Below are positions 58,243-64,000 of a stretch of DNA of 64,000 nucleotides, in pieces. Numbering within the stretch: the stretch's first letter is position 1; each line of letters starts with the position of its first letter. The translations under genes were made by a program, and so were the position numbers. Source of the DNA: Rhodamnia argentea (Eukaryota > Streptophyta > Magnoliopsida > Myrtales > Myrtaceae); assembly GCF_020921035.1 (NCBI RefSeq), contig NC_063157.1, positions 10,080,001 to 10,144,000 on the forward strand. Reading direction: 5' to 3'. The notes beneath the pieces were generated by a model. The model was given only the letters and a program-made list of their open reading frames with translations. It ran no database searches and had not been told where the DNA came from.

Positions 58243-58245
58243 CTA
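58237..58245 (-). promoter_or_regulatory. Readthrough-type stop context of eRF1 (UAG CAA UCA)
   Basis: The eRF1 stop codon and its following six bases read TAG CAA TCA, matching the CAR-YYA context known from tobacco mosaic virus to promote stop-codon readthrough in plants. Confidence 0.85.
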
Positions 58246-59556
58246 TTCAGAGTCATCATAAAATTCACCCTCATCAGAGAACTCATCAAACGAGCGGATA
58301 TCAATCTGGTAACGGAGGATCCCTCCAATCCCACCAAAACCTCTACAGAACTGGGATCCCTCTTGAGACTTGTTTGTGACAAACTCAAGCGTGCAACCAA
58401 ATCGCTTATATTCATTAGCAAACCACTCCAGAAGCGACAATTTCTCCTGAACCTCAAGCTCAGCTGCGGTGGCAGGATCCCTGAAGTTGTTCTGGTCAAG
58501 CTCTTGGTCTTTGTTCAAGTGCTTGATGATAATCTCACCAGTAGTGTTGTTCTTCGTTGTGAACCTATTGATATCCAGGTTCTCCCACACAATGAGAATT
58601 TCAACAGCACCCATCTCCAGAACTTTCAGCGTGTCATCCACACCGAAAACATATTTTCCAGTATCCTGGCTTATCTCCTCAAAGTATTTACCAATCAAGC
58701 GCTTTTCCTGAATGAACTTCACGTTGGCCAATATCTCTGAAGACAACTCGATGGCCTGGTTGAAACCATTCTCACCACCGTAAGAAACATCAACCACATT
58801 CAGTATCTTGGCCTGAAGACGAGGATCAAACATGTCAGATTGACTCAACTCAGTTTTGAAGTCTGCTGATCCAGCTAGGATAAGCCCTGAAACATTGGGC
58901 TGGCTAGTTGATGGATTAATGAAAAACTGCGTGGCTAGCTCAGCCGTCTTCCTCACATAGTTGTGGCGCTTCTCCATTCGAAGACGAGCAAAACGAAGAG
59001 CTGACTGCCCACCTCTTCCATGCTTCTTCGGCAGGTCCACACTGAATTTGTGAAGCACCTCCCTCGTATTACCACTCAGAGTCCCAAAGAGAGTCCCATT
59101 ACCATCCATAACAATGAAACCAAACTTATCATCGGATTCTAAGAGTTCATTCAGAGCTTCAGTATGGAACTTGTTGTCACACAGGTACAGAGACGCATTG
59201 ATGGGCCTGAAAGGCTCAAAATCAATTGTCACCTTCTTCTCCTTTCCATCTTCAGTAACAATTGTGCCAGTGTATAGCACAAGCCCATTAGAAGGAACCT
59301 TGCTGTAAAGCTTGAGCCTCTGCTGAGCAGACGTGATTGCGCCGAGCACAGATTGTCGATTCACCCTGCTCTTGATGTTCGATGCAGTACCAAACTCGTC
59401 ACCAAGCATTTTGGTAACTCGAGAGATTTGATCACGAGGAGGCATGATCAGAGAAATCATGCTTGTGCCATTGCCTCTTGCAGCTTCCAAAGCCTTGATC
59501 AATTTCTTGATCTTCCATATCTCAATGTTCTTGTCAGTCTCATGACCATCAGCCAT
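58243..59556 (-). CDS. Eukaryotic peptide chain release factor 1 (eRF1)
   Basis: Recognises all three stop codons in the ribosomal A site and triggers peptide release with eRF3. One uninterrupted coding exon of 437 residues, the normal length. Seen: stop-decoding motifs TASNIKS (NIKS at 60-63) and YLCDNKF (124-130), the catalytic loop GRGGQ (GGQ at 182-184), and the acidic end [11 protein letters not shown] 5'UTR intron is likely: acceptor TTTTCAG just before the leader (intron end near 59599) and donor CCCAG/GTTATC near 60366. The TATA box is at 60494-60503. The TAG stop lies in a CAR-YYA readthrough context followed by a long open extension. This fits the reported autoregulation of plant eRF1 by readthrough and nonsense-mediated decay. 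Confidence 0.97.
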   Translation of the reverse strand: MADGHETDKNIEIWKIKKLIKALEAARGNGTSMISLIMPPRDQISRVTKMLGDEFGTASNIKSRVNRQSVLGAITSAQQRLKLYSKVPSNGLVLYTGTIVTEDGKEKKVTIDFEPFRPINASLYLCDNKFHTEALNELLESDDKFGFIVMDGNGTLFGTLSGNTREVLHKFSVDLPKKHGRGGQSALRFARLRMEKRHNYVRKTAELATQFFINPSTSQPNVSGLILAGSADFKTELSQSDMFDPRLQAKILNVVDVSYGGENGFNQAIELSSEILANVKFIQEKRLIGKYFEEISQDTGKYVFGVDDTLKVLEMGAVEILIVWENLDINRFTTKNNTTGEIIIKHLNKDQELDQNNFRDPATAAELEVQEKLSLLEWFANEYKRFGCTLEFVTNKSQEGSQFCRGFGGIGGILRYQIDIRSFDEFSDEGEFYDDSE

Positions 59557-60493
59557 CCCTACGTTTAAGAGCTAACAGCAAACGGTGCCAAGCGACCTGA
59601 AAATGACAATCCATCAACTCCATAAAACCAAGCACTACATCACTACAACCAGCACAATCATTCAGTAAGAACCAACAACTTCCAATCAATCGACACATTC
59701 GGTCAAGACGTTAAACCTACAATAGACATCTTCCAACCTATCAACTCCTCCAAACGAGATGACTGAGCAATCAAAACCATCTTCCCATCAATCAATTGAC
59801 ACCATAAAACACGCCATGAAGACAACAGGCACCCAAAGGCTCAGCAAGCACTATTCCATGACAATTCAGGGAAAAAAACAACATATTCTAAAGAACTGAC
59901 TACTCAAACACTGAACAAAAAAAAAAAGGAGCATAACTACAACATAACAGACTCCAAACATACGAAGATTTTCCCATCTTTCTCAGTGAGTCGCACCAAA
60001 TTTACAGATCTTCTCCACGAAAAAAGTAGATCAGGTAAAAAAGAACACCTTTTCATCATATGGGAATATTATTGTCATCAGGCATAAAAATATCTCCATC
60101 GACATGGAACACCAATGACCCATAATGAACAAACCAACTAAAACACTAAACAACAAAACCCTGACAGACAACAAGATGGGCAATCCTGAAAATCATCGAA
60201 CAACAAAATAACAGCCCGCTGCCATCCTAAGCAAACATGAAATGAACAAAACCCACGAACCCTACGAATCCTATGAACCCGAATTCAGAACAAGGTGATC
60301 AATCCAAAGAACGCAGAGAATCACAACACAGAACAAAATAAAGAGATAATATAGAGAAGGCGATAACCTGGGAGGTTATGTGGACGAGAGGTCGCGGGAC
60401 GATGGCACGACAAGGGATGATGGGAATGTCTCTGAGCTTTTTCCTCCGTTCTCGAGCGTTCCGATTTTAATAATGGGGAGGCAGGAAAGCTGG

Positions 60494-60503
60494 CATTTTA
60501 TAG
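60494..60503 (-). promoter_or_regulatory. TATA box of eRF1
   Basis: CTATAAAATG on the minus strand, about 130 bases upstream of the inferred 5'UTR intron donor. This gives a leader exon of about 100 bases. Confidence 0.6.
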
Positions 60504-61747
60504 CGGAAACCCTAACTCCGGTTCACTAACCATGGTTAAGGCGTATGCGTGAGATGGACCGACTTGCGAAGCAGATGATCCGAAGATGTAACAACAACGC
60601 AAGACACCATAGAATCCTAGTTTGACACGAGTTCCCAAACCCAAAAAAAATCAGAGGATTGGTCGAAACAGACAAAAAAACGATGATCAGCTTCACGGGT
60701 CTTATTTCGAGTTCAATTCACATAGTGGATAAATACACTCTTTGTAAAGTTTTGATACAAAGGCGATTAACTTGTTTAATCTGATGCGCTCCGCTTTAAT
60801 ATCGATGTTAATAATCTCAATCCCTACACATCCGTACATTGTCGACATTGATCGGGAAACAACATGAACACCATGATGTTCTAACTAACTAGTGAATTAT
60901 TGATTACACATAATACGAGCACAATCAATATATTGAGCGGTTAATAATTTGTATTAAGAGAATATAGCAAGGGGCGATTTAAAATTAAGCTTTCGATTCA
61001 TCGGAATGTGAATTTTCGTGCCTTATTAGAGTGTGATTCATAAACGGTATTAGAACGACATCATTTTACTTTGAATTTATCGATTCGCGCATTTGTATTT
61101 TCAAATTGAATCTTCGATTCTTTTTTATTTATTCATTTAATAAAGTCGGGTAAACTTGTAATTTTCTAATCGAATCTCCTTGGCTTCAAATATGGGTGAT
61201 TGGACCTATCGCGTTCGTTGGAGCTAACAAGAGTTTCGAAGTTGAAGGGTCGAGTAAAGTGTTCATGTTGCAAAAAAACTTTCCCTAGCTCGAGGGAAAC
61301 CTCTCTACTCACTTTATGAAGTAGCTTTTCCCTGCTTTGCTGAAGCAGACTGCCCTCTTTGTCTTTTCCTGCTTCTTCATCAACCCTTTTCCAGATGACC
61401 CCCTTTCCAAATTGGTTACTTCCTTTTCTTCTTGAGAAGGGTATAACACTCATGAACTGTTGTTATCCCCCGTGATTCTCTTCTCCTCACACACTCTCCT
61501 TTTCTGTTCGGGTCTCACCCACTGGATCTTTACTCACCTGCTTCTTCATTCTCTAAACCCTACCACATAATTACAGTTTTGCTTTCCCTTTTCTCCAGCA
61601 TCGTTTGAGAAGTTCTGGCTTCTCGCTGTTACTCAATTAGCTCCTCAGCTCTGCAAAACTTTTGCTCTACACCTTAGAAAAGGAAATTTCTACCCAGTTC
61701 TCTCCTCTTGCACCTGTTGCTGTTTACTTCTCTCTCTTTCTACATCT
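60504..61747. other. Intergenic upstream of eRF1
   Basis: AT-rich. The stretch at about 61446-61747 is pyrimidine-rich and may be the 5' leader of the DUF4283 remnant. No gene recognised. Confidence 0.4.
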
Positions 61748-62011
61748 ATGGAAGATCCTGCTGATGCTGCTTCTCGCCTAGCTGGTCTTTGCAAAAAGTT
61801 GGGTAAATTGATGAATCCAAGAGATAAAGCAAACATATCTGATGAAACAATAGAAGAGTGTCCAGCTACTTTAATTGGCCAGCTTTACAATACCCCTACT
61901 GTTAATTTTGCCGCCTTCCAGACAGCCATGAAAAAGGCTTGGAGAACTGAACAGGTTCATTTTACACCACTGGAGAACAATTTGTACAGCTTTGGCTTTC
62001 AATCGGTTTAA
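61748..62011 (+). mobile_element. DUF4283-type ORF fragment, probably a LINE ORF1 remnant
   Basis: An 87-residue frame starting MEDPADAASRLAGLCKKLGK and containing TLIGQLYNTPTVNFAAFQTA followed by KKAW and LENNLYSFGFQ. This is the beginning of DUF4283, the N-terminal domain of many plant LINE ORF1 and related zinc-knuckle proteins. The frame closes after the first part of the domain, and no zinc knuckle or reverse transcriptase follows. Its sense orientation and pyrimidine-rich leader suggest the 5' end of a LINE whose body is gone. A short domesticated gene is possible but less likely. Confidence 0.6.
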
Positions 62012-62304
62012 GAAAAGGACCGTGTGCTTTCTACTGGACCCATGTTCAGAAACCTCGTTACTCGATTTCCAATTGCGGCCTTTATTTTTTAGATTTGGGG
62101 TCCCGCACATTAGCAAATGATAAGCGGTTCCAACTTGGGATAATACACCGGTTTCAAGTAATCATATTTTACGGTCCTTGATTAAAAAAGTCATGCAAGG
62201 TCAAGAATTGGAATGGACACGCTAAAAGTTCAAAAACTTGATTGAAAAAGATCTACGAATTCAAATATCTAGAGTGATCTCTCGCCTATGGAAAATAATT
62301 CATA

Positions 62305-63279
62305 TAAAAAAAAATTTCAAATAAGAATATAAAGTGCAATCGTTTTCTAAAATAAGTGAGTGGACTTGTTTTCAATGATGATTTGAAGTGGCTAAATTTT
62401 CTCAAGTAAGGGCTTTTGGCCAATTGGTGAGCATATATGAATATTCTGGCCGACGAAAAAGGGGTATTTTAGTCAAAAATTCATTTCTTTCTTTTTTTAC
62501 TTTAATTTTTCGCTCTTCCCTACATCGGCCATCGTTGGGCCTCGTTGATGGCCAATGAAGGTTGGTCTCGGGTAAGGGAGACCCTCACCGGATCCTTCGA
62601 GGGCAACCCTTGCCCTTGCCTAACCTCGCTAGCCCAAATGAGGGCGAGGGTGCGTCAAGTGACCATCACCAGATCCGGCGAGGGCAATCCTCACCCTCGC
62701 CTAAGTTTGGGAACCTCCATTGGCCATCGACGAGCCCCATCCATGGCCGGCAGAGGAAATAGAAAAAAAAAATAGAAAAAGGGAAAAAATTTAAAATATA
62801 AAGGATGTAAATGCACCTCGACCGACGAGATTAAGACATTCTTTTGAGATTGATATGGCAACTTCATGCCTTTATTTGAAACAAGGTTTACTTTAGGCCC
62901 TTATTAGAAAATGGCTAATACCACGAAAAACCTCATCTCGTATGCTTGTGATAAATTTACCCAAAATAATTTTTTGACCACCAAAAATCTTAAAGTGGTA
63001 CATCTGTGACAAATTTAACTTTAGTTAGTTTCCTTTAAATTAGGTTCATACCATGAAAAATCTCAAACTGTAAAACCCGACACAAACAGAGGGTACAAAC
63101 CCCAAATCGGTACACATCATTCAACTCGGTAATTTGAATGTACAATTTGACGGAAAATAACCGATGATAAATTTATCACAGATGTAATGATTTGTCGTAG
63201 GTGTACAGGTTTGACATTTTTTGTGGTATTAATTCTTGAGAAACCGAGGGCATTTTAGGCTTTTATTTGGAAATTTTCC
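62305..63279. mobile_element. Mutator-like miniature element, family A, copy 3, with a nested element
   Basis: Left arm with AAATTTCAAATAAG and 'gatttgaagtgg', right arm with 'ccgagggcattttaggcttttatttgg' and a terminal TTTTCC, flanked by a perfect 9-bp direct repeat TAATTCATA (62296-62304 and 63280-63288). The GC-rich core at about 62525-62755 carries spurious frames. A family B element (62912-63235) is inserted in the right arm. Confidence 0.82.
62912..63235. mobile_element. Inverted-repeat element, family B, copy 2, nested in family A
   Basis: Ends TGGCTAATACCACGAAAAA and, reverse-complemented, GAATTAATACCACAAAAAAT match each other and the ends of the element at 26498-26957, with the same 'gtgataaatttaccc' themes inside. 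It interrupts the family A phrase 'cttatttgagaaa'. The flanking 9 bases (ATTAGAAAA and TTGAGAAAC) are only partly alike. Confidence 0.7.
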
Positions 63280-63526
63280 TAATTCATATGTATGGTTCTA
63301 TGTATGATTTCACATATCTAATCCAAAATCGAACGAGCTTATGACCGATCAATGAAATTAATTCAATAAGATGAATTTCTCTTATGATGATAACCAAGTT
63401 GTTTCGAATCGAAGTAAATTTAATGGTTCAACCAAATTGATTTTGGTTGATTTCCTTTTTGGCCACTCAATTTAGTTCAATTCATATTAAGCGTGGCCCG
63501 CGAGCCGTGAGGGACCCCAAAAAAGA

Positions 63527-63984
63527 GGCCAATATCCAAAAAAGTCTCCAATTTTAGCATTTATCTCAATAATATCCCTTTTTTTTTGTCTCATAAAAAA
63601 TTTTCAATTTTTACTTTTCTCCCAATTCTATTTGCTTAATATCCGAAAAAAACTCAAACTTTTATTTTTGTCTCAATTTTATCGGCCTAATACCCAAGAA
63701 AATCTCAAATTTTTACTTTTGTCTCAACTTTAGGATTAACAAACGGTAATTATGGATGGAAGGTTGACGATGATAGAATTAGGACAAAAGTAAAAGTCGG
63801 GATTTTATTTATGAGACAAAATAACAGTTTGGATATAACTGGAACATATGTTAAAGTTGGGGTTTTTTTTTGGTATTTGGCCGGTATAATTAAAAACAAG
63901 TTATAGATTTTTTATGAGACAATTTTTTTTTTAAATATGATTGTGATAGATGCTAAAGTCGGGATTTTATTTGGATATTCAGCC
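63527..63984. mobile_element. Inverted-repeat element at the right end of the window
   Basis: Left end GGCCAATATCCAAAAAAGTC and right end, reverse-complemented GGCTGAATATCCAAATAAAA, are inverted repeats extending about 50 bases. Flanked by CAAAAAAGA (63518-63526) and CCAAAAAGG (63985-63993), 7 of 9 identical, a Mutator-like duplication size. Inside are repeated 'aatatccaagaaaatctcaaa..tttacttttgtctcaa' units in both orientations. Confidence 0.75.
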
Positions 63985-64000
63985 CCAAAAAGGAAGTTCA

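Noticed and set aside
1-64000. CRISPR arrays, operons, riboswitches, rRNA genes
   Set aside because: No spaced short repeats of CRISPR type and no bacterial or organellar gene order. All tandem repeats seen are microsatellites, the 249-bp array, or internal units of miniature elements.

Overview
The window is nuclear DNA of a flowering plant. Genes are intron-rich with GT-AG junctions, intergenic DNA is AT-rich and crowded with small inverted-repeat transposons, and (CT)n/(GA)n microsatellites are common. Nothing bacterial, no CRISPR array and no rRNA operon is visible. Every recognisable protein is closest to eudicot families. The repeat style (AT-rich inverted-repeat elements carrying GC-rich cores) reminds me of Myrtaceae such as Eucalyptus, but that is a low-confidence guess.

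Layout. 0.7-4.6 kb: a GAMT-type SABATH methyltransferase (+) whose second intron holds two inverted-repeat elements. A tRNA-derived SINE follows, then at 6.3 kb a broken copy of the methyltransferase last exon. 7.3-16.2 kb: two divergent SKU5-similar (pollen BP10/NTP303-type) genes with identical exon lengths, separated by an old broken Ty1/copia element. 16-21 kb: repeat-rich DNA. 21.6-23.8 kb: ALKBH6. 24.4-27.1 kb: two related Mutator-like miniature elements, one with another element inside it. 27.3-30.6 kb: an organellar FolD-like gene. 33.2-36.2 kb: a WBP2/GRAM-domain gene with a hAT-type miniature element just upstream. 37 kb: an orphan N-terminal exon of a group VII ERF in which the N-degron cysteine is serine. 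38.3-39.1 kb: a LINE 3' remnant. 40.6-43.4 kb: a four-exon organellar RAD52-like gene (-), three of whose exons are very short. 46.2-52.2 kb: the spliceosomal U2A' gene. 53.2-54.0 kb: three near-identical 249-bp tandem repeats directly upstream of a START-domain gene (54.2-56.6 kb). 58-60.5 kb: eRF1 (-), with a readthrough-type stop context, a long in-frame extension and a likely 3'UTR intron. 61.7 kb: a DUF4283 remnant. 62.3-64 kb: another nested miniature-element pair and one more inverted-repeat element.

The genes do not form a pathway cluster. They are ordinary dispersed housekeeping genes (U2A', eRF1, FolD, RAD52-like, ALKBH6) mixed with small lineage-specific duplications (SKS pair, GAMT copy). 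The points most worth a second look are the eRF1 termination region, the 249-bp triplication, the Cys-to-Ser ERF-VII orphan, and the repeated insertion of one miniature element family into another. Exon borders were assigned by eye from reading frame, GT/AG sites and remembered family sequences. No search was run.
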